In this document: in pieces, positions 47,417 through 60,042 of the stretch
How positions within the stretch are numbered: position 1 is the stretch's first letter
Layout of the letters: the number at the start of each line of letters is the position of its first letter
Assembly: GCF_014805685.1 (NCBI RefSeq)
Contig: NC_060887.1
Span: 16,584,463-16,648,462 of the forward strand
Length of the DNA: 64,000 bases
Source of the DNA: Silurus meridionalis
Lineage: Eukaryota; Chordata; Actinopteri; Siluriformes; Siluridae
Direction: 5' to 3'
Made by a program: the position numbers and the translations under genes
Notes under the pieces: model-generated
Databases searched by the model: none
Told to the model about the DNA's origin: nothing
The model's input: the letters and a program-made list of their open reading frames with translations, nothing else

Positions 47417-47652
47417 AGGGTCATTAACTATTGATTAAACCACTTGCTGTTAGTAAATGAACAAGACATAATATACATTTTTCATGAATGTTTCCCTATG
47501 GTCATATCACATTTCTCAATGTAGAGGCTGTAGCTTTAATTCTTGCCAAAGCTCAGCCATGATTCCACATAATCATCTGCCAGACCACAAAGAACCCGGT
47601 CTTCAATTATATTCTCTTCGACGCAGCAGTTTTTCACCGGCTTTGTTAAAAT
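47417..47652 (+). repeat. local duplicated module, copy B
   Basis: Diverged copy of 46715-46985 in the same orientation. The family is unknown to me. It could be a duplicated conserved element or a repeat that inserted twice. Confidence 0.7.
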
Positions 47653-50600
47653 TACTTGTAATCCTAATTAGGATTTTATGCCTGGTCTATAGCATGTGTG
47701 AGGAGTTGAAATATTTGTCTGTCATGTTAACATTAGCTCTGGATGGCCTCTTGTGAATAATGTGTTGATATTCTTTTTGCCAAATGGAATTTTTTGTGTC
47801 AAGGGAACGTTGCTTTGCAAATCAGTTCATCTGTGAAAACGTGCATGGGGAGCTTCCACTGGGTCCCTGGGACCACTGCTAGAGGATAAGTTTTTTTTGG
47901 ACATTAGCCCAGTTGTCTCACCCATTTTCCTCTTGCTATATGAATCTCCTCTGTTCGTACAACACTCAATAATATTTAAGGATGAAGGTAAGCATGTGCT
48001 TCATTCAAGACATCTGAAGACATTTAGTTGCCCCATTTGGGAGCCCCAGGGGGATGTCTGATTTGGGCATTGACTTGTTGCCATGGTCACACTTCATTTT
48101 AATTCATGAAACAAATTTAATATAAGACACCACAGGGTTTAATGCTAAAATGTTTAATGGTGGCTAAAGCTATTAACCCCCCCATCAGCCTGTCCCTACT
48201 ACAAAAAATATTAATGAAGATTTCAACACAGACCCATAGGCGTGTTCTGATCAGTGCTTAGTTTTCACATTGTACTCTCGACCTTTGGGCAAATCTGATT
48301 AGTCTCCCCAGGTACATGACTAGTTCACTGACAATGGCCCAGGGACTTATGCAGCTGATTCATGAAATGAAGTTAAACAGAGGGCTTACTGGGCAGATTC
48401 AGTGTATATTCCTTTGGGGCATCTCTATTGCACACTTAATCAGCTCTTCCCCTACACGGTGTATAACACACTATAGATATAGAAGCTTTAGTAGTATAAA
48501 TATGGTATGGTCATCCAAACCTGCTTGAATATATTGTATATTATTCCCGGAATTAAGCTAAAAGTTGTTCTAATTTGAACGCTACACTTATTCTCCAAGA
48601 TGTAAACTAGCTGCTCATCAAATTACTTTTGGATTTGGAATAGGGTTATGACAGTCAATATGTTTCCAAAAACATGCTTTCTAAGAAAATGAAAAATCTT
48701 CTGAATACAATACTTTGTGGAGCTGGTATTAACCAACAAACTGTGAATGTACTTATTTTAATGCATTTGATTTTAATACAGCTGATTTAAAACATCTTTC
48801 AGTCTGCGAAAGTGTGATTTTTTACCAGATATCACAAATTTTATTATTATTTATCCATTGGTGTCATAGTGACCACAAAGACTCAACATAGGGAAATTCA
48901 TATCCCGTTTATCTTCAACACTCCATTAAATGTAAAACCGACTGTGTGATATAAAATTAAATAAAATGGGAAGAAAGTTTAATTCTGCAGTAAAGTTTTA
49001 TAGTTGGCAATTTGAGCAACATTTTGACTTTAGGGGTCTTAAAAGTGGGCCAGGAAATTTTATATGCAGTATATATATATGCAATTTAGATGTAATCAGA
49101 CGAAAAAGAATCCCTTGCAAAGAAGCTATGTAGTGTTCAGGACCCTACTTTCAGCTGTTTCAGGGTCTTTATTATGACTTAAGCTGTCACTATATGATTA
49201 TAAATAGACTGTAATTGAGTTCTTAAATGATATTATTTTGATTTTCCTGGAGAGCAGAATATGATCTGTTATTCTTCAAAATAGCACCATGGAAGCATAT
49301 TTTAAAGAAGTTATCTACACTAGGGACACAATTTCTTATTTAAATAAATCTATAAAAACAATGCAATGTGCCAAATGTTAAAGTTATTTTGCCTACATGG
49401 GAAAAAAAGCAAACAGTTAAACTGGTTATAATTTGCATTATTACATTTTTCTGTTGTCTTTACTTCTGAGTACATGAGGGCCTTCTTAGATGTATTCTCC
49501 ATCATCATTGTGTTTAATAAAAGACAGCTGGTGTTACATATAGTGGGGTGAGAAGACACCGAGACAATTCATTTCCATGCACCCTGGGAATCCTGGTGGG
49601 TGATCAATTTGTTGCAGTCTCCAAACCCTAGACCTATCTCAGCAAACAATCAGACCACCTACATGCCTTTTGGTTTCCCCTGCCTGCTGAGAGTAAATAC
49701 CATCAGCCACCTTCCCACTGTCGCAGCAACGCCTGTACTAACACACAGCCCATTTGGTCATGCAGGTCACATGACTGTCTCACTTACTAACTCGCTTGGC
49801 ATTTGAAACACCACTGCTGTTATATGTGCTCTTCGTCACACGCTGCGACTGGCCCGGCTGTCAATCACTTTCCTCCAGAATGCAGCTGGCTGGGGAAAGT
49901 AACTGTCACACATGCTGCTTCTGTTTGAGCCTGCTTTCTCATTTTATAGATTGTCTTCATACCTCTAGTAAAAGCTTTTAATGGTGCCTCACACATTAAC
50001 AGCATGTGTAACCAGGAGCCGATCCCAAAAGAAATCACGGCTCATTTTTTATAAAAATCGGTAATGTCACTGGCAGCAGTCTAGACACAAGACATGTGAT
50101 CCCCAGACTCACAACCTGAGCATTCCGTCAGGGAAATTCTGATATTGTGTTTCTATGGAATACTAAAGACACAGAAAAGGGAGTGAAAGTCAGAGCCAAA
50201 CATATGGCACTAATAATATTAACAGTCTAACTGTATAGCAAAAAAAAAGGAATGAAATAGGGGAAGCTGTGGCAGAAGTTGCCACACAACCTTATATTTT
50301 ATATTCAGGCAGATACTTGAGGTGCCACATATGGTGACTATTAAACAGCAAAAGAGCTGGGTTAAAGGGCCAGGTACATGATCTCATACTGTATGAAATC
50401 AGCCTGTGGAAATTTTCTGCATTTGAAACACACTGAACTTTACAGTATTTATCAGTGCTGTCATTGCATTTGATTTTTTTTTTAACATCAAAATAGGTTT
50501 GGTTTATGTTAAGCTGAGCACAGCTTCTACACAGTAATAGAGATGATTTCTAAAATAATCTTTGTTTGCAACACAATCTTCATGTTCTATGTGGTAAACG

Positions 50601-51022
50601 AGGCAATCCCTAGACAGCACCCATCAACACCAATGACTCCAAGTCTATCCCGTCTAATGTTCCATGATCGTATAAGTACTTGACTGTGCTTCAGGCGGCA
50701 TATGATATTACAGCTGTAGCTTTCATGCTGCTGATTTTCACAATCAAGTAAGTCCTCAATCTTGCCTGGTTTCGTAATATTTCAACATTTCAGAATGATG
50801 TTTAAAATTTTAAGTAGCCTAGCTTTTTTTTGTTGCAGTTTTGCATGTGTTTTTCGTCTGCGATCAAAGAATTCAAAGTATATTCCAAATCTTACTCACT
50901 TTGCATAGCCAGATAAAATAAGTAATATTGCAAAAAGAGAGAAGGACACTTTTGCTAATTTTGTTAGTTGAACAAGTTACGAATTTTGCATCTTTGCCAG
51001 ACAGGAGACAAATAACATTATC
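47653..51022. other. gene-poor DNA, no gene recognised
   Basis: About 3.4 kb of unique-looking AT-rich sequence. No exon, RNA gene or transposon was recognised. Confidence 0.4.
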
Positions 51023-51043
51023 ATTTAACAGGAAAAAAAAGAT

Positions 51044-51136
51044 TTGGTTTGAAAGAGGCAGATATAGAGGACAGAGTATTATGGAGACGGATGATCCGCT
51101 GTGCCGACCCCTAATGGAAGCAGACAAAAGAAGACG
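51044..51136 (+). mobile_element. very short RTE 3' end flanked by target duplication
   Basis: TTGAAAGAGGCAGATATAGAGG through GATGATCCGCTGTGCCGACCCC to AAAGAAGA is the last roughly 90 bp of the RTE LINE. The flanks ATTTAACAGGAAAAAA-AAGAT (51023-51043) and ATTTAACAGGAAAAAAGAT (51137-51155) are a target-site duplication differing only by two bases in the A run. Confidence 0.9.
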
Positions 51137-51155
51137 ATTTAACAGGAAAAAAGAT

Positions 51156-54100
51156 AGTATATGGACACCTTAAAGACAGACCAGCTGATTTTTCCTGGAA
51201 TTAAATAAAATCTTCTTTTAATTAAGAATATTTGTGTGATATCACTGTTAAACTCTTCATATAATACATAGAGCAAACAATTCTGTTTCCACATGGTTAA
51301 AAGAACTCATAAATTCTTAATGTATAAAACTGCCAAAAACTAAAAAATGTTGATTGTTTCATAACTGCTTTGTACTAAAGGTGTTCATAAAAAGTTTCCA
51401 TAAAAAGCCTCTTCAAAGTTAAACCAATGTCAGTATTGATTTTAATGATATTGTGTATTAATGTAATGATCCATGCAAATTACAACCTTAATATAAATAT
51501 AACTCTTGAATTCTCTCTTGAATATGATATGATATATGATGTGATGTAAGATATGATATGTTTTTCATTAGAAAAGAAAAAATATTTCTGTGTTCTTTAA
51601 TCCTGTCCGTCTAGACAGCAGAAACAGATCTGATCTTGATAATTTTAATTAATTAACAAGATTGCTGATAAAGCAAGGAGCAGTTTTTGCGAGAGATTAA
51701 CTTATAACAGCTCATTTTTGCAATCAGCTTTTGACTGTTTTATTGCATGTATAATATTTATAAAGTATTTCTTTCTTCTATTTATTGTATTCAGGTTGCA
51801 AATGGACAAACCACTGTTTGTTTCTATAAGAAAAAATAGCACAGTAGTCTTATAAACAATAATATATTTACAGGAATACTGTAATACAACAGCATCTACT
51901 CCAGAACATGAGGAAGAAGTTTGACTCCAGTTTCATTTTGCTGTATCTCCAGTTGTTATATTTCTTTTCAGATCTTGTTTGATCTACCAAGCACCAAACT
52001 GGGTGAATGTAGGATGGTCTTAGTAAACTCTTTTTTCATCATTACTGTGACGATATTACACTACACAGTGCGTCAGAGCAACGGGGGTTCTAGCACGGGC
52101 TGCAACATTGAGCATGGCAGCTCTGCAAATGATTTACACTTGAATGCAAGTGAGGATAAAGTCACAGATGTTTGTTTGGATTGACAGGTCCCAGCCGAGT
52201 GAGTCCCACACAGGCTTGCCCTTCGGCTACAATTGGCCCCTGCGCCAACACTTCTGATCTCAGGTCACTCCCAAACATGTTCGCTTGGGGAAAGTGATCT
52301 CATCCTTTGCTTGGCTTTAAAGGGCTTTTCAGCGAACTTTCTCTTTGCTTCCCACAGCCCAAGAAAAACTGTGAACTTTGTTGAACTTATTTTATTAATG
52401 TGTGCGTAAAAAAAACTCTAATTCTGAATACACAATAATAGTGCAATTTATCATAAGTGCATAAACACAGCTGTATTGATAAATCCCACAACTTCTGAAT
52501 TGCTCTGCTTGTGCATGCCCATGCTCAATTACATATTGTATTACAGTATTACCCCCAAAATGACAATTATATTGTAAACAAACATTCTTTAAAAAGCCAA
52601 CCTTCATGGAACGCATGCCAGAAAAAAGCAGATGTCACCAACAGTGAAGTTTGTGAGCAACAGTGAACTAATGGTTTGTTGTTATACATAAATTAAAAAT
52701 ATATAGCAAGCCAGAAATCTTCGATGCCACCTTGATGAAGTTTAGGTCATGATATGTTGTTTTGCAAAATGGAATAATCATGTATTTCAACTTGCCACTT
52801 AGTGCCAGCATTCAAGCAATTTAACTAGGCATCTCTTCTTATCTTACATAACTACATAGCATTTCCTGTACACATATGTGAAATCTTCAACAAGTTGAGT
52901 GAATTATTTTTATTAGTTGGCTGTTTTTAAATCTATGTGTATGTAATCCGTTGCATGAGTTGCATTTGTTTGAATGAAAAAAAATATTCTGCCAGATTTG
53001 AAAATGTAATATGTAATATGTGGTGCTGGTGATGTGAATGCATGTATTGTATTATGTTGGCATGTTCCATGGGTTTGCTGGCAGAGATCTACACCCACTC
53101 ATCACTTTATGTTCTTTGCCTACAGTTGTGCATGTTAAATAATTTAAATGGGCAAGATTTGTCAATGTCTGCAATCAATCTTTTAATCTTTCATACCATT
53201 TTATGTATCTGTATCTGTATTATCTATATGTCTGCACCCAGCATCAAATGAAACTTTTTCATTGCAAGAGGGATTTGCACCCCCATATATAGTTGATAAA
53301 TAACATTCCATGAAACGAGTACATGCTGGAATCATCCACATACAGTATATGGTTGATAAATAAGTTATACTGTATGCATCCTGGTGTACACCATGACAGT
53401 TTTCATTTGTTTTAATCCATGGAAATGGAAAGGAGCTGAAGTTCCTGCCACTCTACAGGATTTCATTTTTTTCTCGCTGGCTTCATGCAGTGGGATCACA
53501 GACTAAATGTTGAATTCTCCCAAAGATATGAAATGTTCATGGTCCATTAATGGAATCTGCTAGAGCACACTTTCTAAGCCTGGAAATAAATAATGAGGTG
53601 AATCAGGTGTCTTTGAGCTGAGAGCACATTAAAAGCACATCAGAAATGCAGGATTACAGTCCTCCTGGACATTCAGACCTTGGTGTAAGTAAAATGTGAA
53701 GTTTGAATGAAGAATTTAGCATGCAGTGCTAAGTGTTAATGATGGCGCTTGTGGCTGAAGTACACTTGAGGAAGTGACTAAAGCTCATAGATTGTAAAAG
53801 CATGAATTGAATGAAAATGTCCTTGTGGTTGGCAAAAGAGAGAACCCACACATTTACTCAAGTGGTTCCCCACCTTGTTGCTCATATTCTCCATTTAATC
53901 TTGTCCACCCTTTTCCAGTGTCACTTCATCAGTCTCTTTTCTGAGCCTCCCTTCTCAGGGTGATCAGCCAAGTCTGTGGAAACTTGCATATTGTACACCA
54001 GAGTTGTGACGCCTATTTCTGTGGGATATGTATTTTAATGAAAGAATAGTACAAGTGCTGTATGAGAAAATATCATTATGAATGGGCAATAAAAGCATAT

Positions 54101-55240
54101 CTTCACTCTCAGCATCTCTACATCCTGGATCATGGTCTCAGGTCATTCAAATTATAACTAGCTACAGCTACTGTATATCTACAGGTAAATACTTAAAGTA
54201 TGCCATTAATTAGAACATTTCCTTCTTATTGCCTACTGCAAGTAATGTCTGTGAGGCATGAAATCCATATCCAATTAATGAATGAATACTATATCATCAT
54301 GGGTTGGTGGAATTGTTGGGATTCCAGTAATTGGACTATTAACCATCACTTGCTTATTCTTATCAAAAGAATGGCAACATATTTCATCCTGCCTTTCATA
54401 CATTGTTGGCCACATAACATTTGAAGTATGAAACCTAATAGGTGTACTACCTTGTCAACAGCATCATGGTGTCTAATATCAATCAGTTGTTTTGGGAAAT
54501 GTTTTTGTGTGTACAGTGAGATACCAGGTGTGACTAAAACACATGAGTTCAATAATATTCATTTAGCAGTTTGGCAATTTATTAAGGAGTTTATATATAT
54601 ATATATAAAAACACACTTCCTCAGCCCAACAGCATCTAAGGCCATAAGAGCAGTATAAGATATTAAACAAAGCCACTTTTCACAACAAAATGACTAACAG
54701 CCCTTGAGCCAATTAGCTGGCACCTGGATACCATTAACACTACCACATGTAATTGAAGAGTGTGACACTGCCCAATGTCAGTGCAAATACTGTAAACACA
54801 TATGAACATCTATAATGATGTGAAAACAGCATGTTTATGAATTTTGTTTGTGGTTGTATACATGAATGAAATGTACACAATCGGTTTCATCTGCAGCCTT
54901 ATCATAGAAAACATGTGATCCATGTTCAGATATAAAGAAGGACATGGCTCATATGTGAAATCCCTGTTATATGCACTGATGGTAATGTGAACCAACTCCT
55001 TTGAGCTTGATATCTCAGTAATTAGAAAGAGATACTTGTATGTGTTTCTCTCTCAGACTTTTGTTATCTGCAGACTCATGTGGTAATTCCTTTAGCTTCA
55101 TGTCCTGGATCTTTCAAAGTACTGTGAAGCTATGGGGATAGTTGTTACGGTTTTGATATCCAGGACATAAATAAAGAGCTGGTCAAATAAAGAACAGCTG
55201 CAAAGGAAGAGATCATGTTTGGTGTACTCTGTGTGTGTCT
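51156..55240. other. gene-poor DNA, no gene recognised
   Basis: Includes a GATATGAT-type simple-sequence patch at about 51525-51560. A GC-balanced stretch at 52060-52330 stands out from its AT-rich surroundings. Short direct repeats of GTTGATAAATAA lie at about 53292 and 53353. No exon was recognised. Confidence 0.4.
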
Positions 55241-55304
55241 GATAGAGAGAGACACAGAGAGAGAGAAAGAGAGAAAGAGAGAGAGAGAGAGAGACAGAGA
55301 GATA
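55241..55304. repeat. (GA)n impure microsatellite
   Basis: GA-rich tract with AAAG and CACA interruptions. Confidence 0.93.
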
Positions 55305-56398
55305 CAGATGTTTAACTTAATAAATTGTTCACTAAAGGTTTTTAACAGATTTCGTGCAATTTTGTGGTGGATGCGCAGGATTGAGTCAAAGGCCCTGAAG
55401 CTGAAAGGTGGTAATTCTATATGCTGTTTCATATAAACTCGAAATATTTAAATATTTCCTTGATTTCTGTACCAGTGTTTATTTGCCTTTTACTATTTCA
55501 AAATGGATGATAAATATTAAAGATTACAATGACTTCAATAAGTTTTATTATTTGGTGAATAACAGTTAGTGAAGAATGTTCATATCAGTTCCAACTGAAG
55601 TTTTTGATTAATTTAGCTCTGACAATAGTTTAACCTGCACTATTTAGATTACTATTATATAATGATTAAACTATAATGTTATAGTAACAATTTACACAGA
55701 AACCTGATTAAGATGCCCTCTGCATAAAAACACTGAAATTGATATGATTTCTTTGAGGACTGTCCATTGTCCATGCTTTGTAAGAGTCAAAGATAAGGCT
55801 AATTGAATATTTATAGCTGGGTACGTAACAGTGATGTTTCACAACATTCAGAATAATGAATGAAAAAAAAACCCATGATGTTTTTTATTTATAATTATTA
55901 AATAATCCTTGGTAATCCTTCTGCACTTACAATCTTTTTGTGAGTGAACATTTTCCTTTGTCATTTTTCTATGTGTGCATTTCTGAACGTGCTGTAGATT
56001 CCCTGTTGCTTTAAATCCCACTACAGTAGGGGGTAAGGCAAACAGAAACCCATTCCCCCACTCTCTCTGGTTTGGATTGGAGGTATCAGCCACCCACAGT
56101 GCTGCATGCTCACACCCCTCTCTGCTCATTGGCTGAGTTTTTATAGCAGGCTCTGGTGGCTGACACTGTAATGCATTTTGGGGCTCCTGGGAAAAGGCCT
56201 GTGCAGTCTACGTTCCCGAAAACCTGTAATATTACTGCTGAGACATCTCAAATGGAAAGTTACTTCTAACTTCAGACTCTTGTTAGTCAGCACCAGTGAA
56301 AGTCTGGATTATGGATCATCAAGATATTACACATATTAGATACTATCAATATCACAAAAGTAGATATGATATTAAAAATTGTTAATGACATTTGTGTA

Positions 56399-56433
<35 letters not shown>

Positions 56434-57129
56434 TTAAAGTGCAAGAGGAATATACCACATTTAATTAGAAATGGTCAAGAAATGATTGCTCTCTATTCAT
56501 TTGTTGTAAGGACAAGTCAAACAAGTCGTAATGAAAAACATTCTTTGCATTTGTGTTGATGCTTGCAATCAAGTAGTTACACACATCATTGGGATCTCTA
56601 GGAAGAGTTGGAGAATTCTCAGAATCTTGCCATCTGCTGCTCGGTAGTGTTACCTTGAGGAGCAAAAAATCCTGCCACTGTAAGCTGACAACAGAGAGCA
56701 AAGAGCCAAAATCAACAGAATGTGTGATGCTTGGTGCGTTTATGTGTGTGCATTCTATATGTGTGTTTACATTTTGTAAAAATGGTAGCTGTCCAAAATC
56801 TTTACAGACACATTAACTCTAATTATATACACAAAAAAAAGTGTTTCCAATAACAAACAAGACAAAGAACCCTAGTGTAAAGAAAAGTTAAAAAATATAC
56901 AATGTTTGTTGTTGTTTTTTTTTTAAGAGTAAAGCCATTTAACTATATGCTTAAAATAGAGTAGATTAAGAAGCTGTGCAGTGATGTAAACTATAAATTC
57001 CTTAGTGAGGTTGAAGCTCTACTGCATGCTCCTGATCAGCATGACAATCACCAGGGATATGACCCAGCATGCACTACTGCCTGGTTCACAGTTTTCATTC
57101 CAAACAAACTCAGCTACTATTCTAAACAT
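55305..57129. other. gene-poor DNA with a short (GA)n tract
   Basis: A perfect (GA)n tract occupies about 56402-56431. Otherwise nothing was recognised. Confidence 0.4.
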
Positions 57130-57530
57130 TCTGTGTTGATTCTGGAAGGACAATTAAGTGCTATATTTGGGTGGCACCCCTGACTAAACTTTGTTTATTA
57201 TTAATTATGGCATCTTTAAAAGTTTGGATAACTTTCCACTTTTCCAGAATTTATGCCTTAATTAGACACTGTGCTAAGGTCAAGAAGTATCATTGTCATC
57301 GATCAATAACCATGAGCTCCTGTATACTGCTGACTGAGGAGCTGAAAATTAATCTTATAGTTTCACTGACCAAAATGCCAAAGTCAGGACAAACCTGGAA
57401 GACCAAAAAAGTCTCAGATAGAACTGCCTGTATCCTCTACAGAAAGACAGAAACAATACATGCAACCACATCACATTCAAAGTCAGATGCATGCAAAAAA
57501 CGTCTAGAGAAGAGATTTTAGATGTGCTAT
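57130..57530 (+). mobile_element. possible Tc1-like relic, third family
   Basis: Around 57376-57440 a frame reads PKSGQTWKTKKVSDRTACILYRKTE, similar in layout to the GRPRK..SDRTARIL linker between the DNA-binding modules of Tc1 transposases. Upstream and downstream similarity is weak and the catalytic region is not seen. Confidence 0.35.
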
Positions 57531-57639
57531 GGACTCTTTGGCAACTATCACTTAACATGTGTTTGAAGAAAAAAGAAGTAGCATTTGATCTACAGGGTGT
57601 TTAAACTGGAACTGAGCTACAGGAACACAGAATGATGTG

Positions 57640-57905
57640 AAAATCAAAAAACATTAAGTGAGAGACAGCTGTGGGTGAAAACAACTTCTTGCTGAGGGAG
57701 GTCAGGGGAGAATTAGTAGTGGTTTTATCTGCCCGGAGGTCTGTAGTTTAAATAATCAGTCTTTACAACCACAGTGAACAGAAAAGCATTTCAGAGCACA
57801 CAACACATCAAACCTTGAAGTGGATGGGCTAAAACATAAAAAGACCACAATGGGTTCCATTCCTGTCAGCCAAGAACTAGAATCTGAGGTTCAACTAAAG
57901 AGAAT
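57640..57905 (+). mobile_element. Tc1-like relic fragment, forward
   Basis: Contains TTTACAACCACAGTGAACAGAAAAGCATTTCAGAGCACACAACAC-type sequence, CAAACCTTGAAGTGGATGGGCT and CATTCCTGTCAGCCAAGAAC in the order of the family at 3188 and 45110. Confidence 0.7.
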
Positions 57906-57974
57906 CACCGAAGTTGAGTATGTGATGTAAAAAGTGCCAATACAGAATCAAAGGTTGTTTTCTTGTTTTCAGCA

Positions 57975-58130
57975 CCATTACGTATAAACTCTAGGTACTA
58001 TTGAGTGTACAATTCCCAGATCATCAGTTTCTGAAATATTTCAAATAGCTAATCTGGAACGAACACCCACGCCAAAGTCATAGAGATCACAATTTCTCCC
58101 ATTCTGATGTTTGATGTGAACATTACATAG
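57975..58130 (-). mobile_element. Tc1-like relic fragment, reverse
   Basis: On the minus strand this reads as the 5' half of the same family: GTTCACATCAAACATCAGAAT, GAGAAATTGTGATCTCTATGAC and GAAATATTTCAGAAACTGATGATCTGGGAATT. It faces the forward fragment at 57640-57905. Confidence 0.65.
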
Positions 58131-59169
58131 GTATGTATTCCCAACATGTTGTTTATTCTTGCTAATCCAGGAGTATATTGCTGAAGTCAGAGGAATTGGC
58201 AGGCAAAAACAAACAAGCACAATAAACAGATAAACAGGGAGATAAACAAACAGATTAACAAACATGAGCATAGACAGGCAGACATGAACAGGACAAAAAC
58301 ACAAGCACTGGTCTAACAAAGACAACAGGGATAAGAATGTAACAAAGCAAAATGTACAATAAGACTAAATAAATAGATAGCAGGATATAAGTAGACAAAC
58401 TAATTTACACCACCTGACAAACTCAAAGCAAAACTACCAGATGAGCTTAAAACAAAAAATACAACAAAAGAAACTCTTATAGCACATTGAATGCAGTTAA
58501 AGGGGTAATCAGTTTATTGCTCGAATTGTGTTAGGTACAGAGAGTTTTTTTTAAAGCTTATAATTCCTAACATTGTAAATACTTACAGTAAATAGTCCAT
58601 CAGATCAATCTACCCTTGACACCACCCAGGAGCTTAAAATGTCATTTTTCATGTTTATATACATATTATTATTACAATAGTCTCCAATTATCCTTTAAAA
58701 ATACATATTGCAGCTTTAAATAAAATGTCAACTTACCTTGTTACCAAATCATTTGCAAATATTCCCAAACACTTTCTGTCAATCCCTATCTATTAATCAC
58801 TAACACCTTTTCTGTTTATCTGATTCAAACAGTGAAGCCCATTTGTTATGTCTATAATAAAATTAATTTAATCTCTAATTTAGTTGTATCATTGCATTCT
58901 GAGATGCTTTTTTGTTCACCACAGTTGTAAACATTTGACTATTTGAGTTATGATTGACTTTCTGGCACTTAAAATCAGGCTAGTAATTCTCCTGTATCTT
59001 CTCATCATGGTATGGTATGGTATATGGACATGGTATTTTAGCCGGCAAAGCATTTTTCGCCAGAATGTTTATTGTTTTGTTCTTTTTACACTACTCTGTG
59101 TAAACTTTGGGTTACAGAGTTTTTTTTTTTATTTTGATCTTTGATGTGAATAGCAATTGAGACTCTTTA
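58131..59169. other. intergenic DNA, nothing recognised
   Basis: Short runs of AAACAAAC/AGACAG-like simple sequence at 58200-58300. No gene was recognised. Confidence 0.4.
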
Positions 59170-59262
59170 TGATTCATGCTTTGGGCTGCTGCCAAATAGT
59201 TAGATGATTAGAAAACTTGATAAATGAGCATGTGAACAGGTGTTCCTAGTAAAGTGGATGGT
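59170..59262 (+). mobile_element. right-end fragment of Tc1-like element
   Basis: GAACAGGTGTTCCTAGTAAAGTGGATGGTGAATGTAT corresponds to the right terminal sequence of the family with left end CACTTACTTGCCACTTTAAT at 3188. Confidence 0.6.
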
Positions 59263-59413
59263 GAATGTATCTTCAGAGATTTTGCAGAGCCTGTTGAATA
59301 ATCACCTTTTTCACCATTACATGTTAATTCTGGTAGACTGTGTGTATTTTCCTATGTAAGAGATGATGCTGTAGATACCACATACATATGATTACACCTA
59401 CACTTATATTTAG

Positions 59414-59535
<122 letters not shown>

Positions 59536-59774
59536 AAATTACATTGTGTATAAACCAGTAATATAATCAGTTAGCTGTACATACAAATAGCATGGAAGGA
59601 AAAGAGATTAGTTAAGTAAAGTTATAAAGTTAAAAGAATACTGTTGTATTTTCAATACAGTTAACTTACAGTAAAGTATTATAATATATTTATAGGCAAT
59701 TACTTTTTTATTCTACTCTTACAGTATAAGTTTATATATATATCTGTTCTAAATAAACATATATCTCAAAAGTT

Positions 59775-59960
59775 CCAATCAGTGTCCTGATGATTTACAT
59801 AATTTAAACATTTACAAGAATATTTTGTCTTCATGCGCTATTTTGGGTCTGGTTTCACTAATAATAAACATAATGCATTTGCATAAAGCATCTATATTTG
59901 TTCATGCCCAGGTTGATTAGAGTATTCAAAACTTGAAAAGTATTAATTGAAGGTACATTT
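59775..59960 (+). repeat. interspersed repeat, copy 2 of 8990-9226
   Basis: Shares ATGATTTA.ATAATTTAAA, ACAAGAATATTTTGTCTTCATGC, ATAATAAACATA, TTTGCATAAAGC and GGTTGATTAGAGTATT with copy 1. Where copy 1 continues to its CGATTGACAGCCC end, this copy runs into the AT palindrome. Confidence 0.7.
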
Positions 59961-59962
59961 AG

Positions 59963-60033
<71 letters not shown>

Positions 60034-60042
60034 GTTCTAAAT
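59957..60042. repeat. AT-rich palindrome with (TA)n core
   Basis: ATTTAGAAC (59957-59965) and its perfect reverse complement GTTCTAAAT (60034-60042) enclose about 65 bp of pure TA repeat, so the whole 86 bp can fold on itself. Confidence 0.85.
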
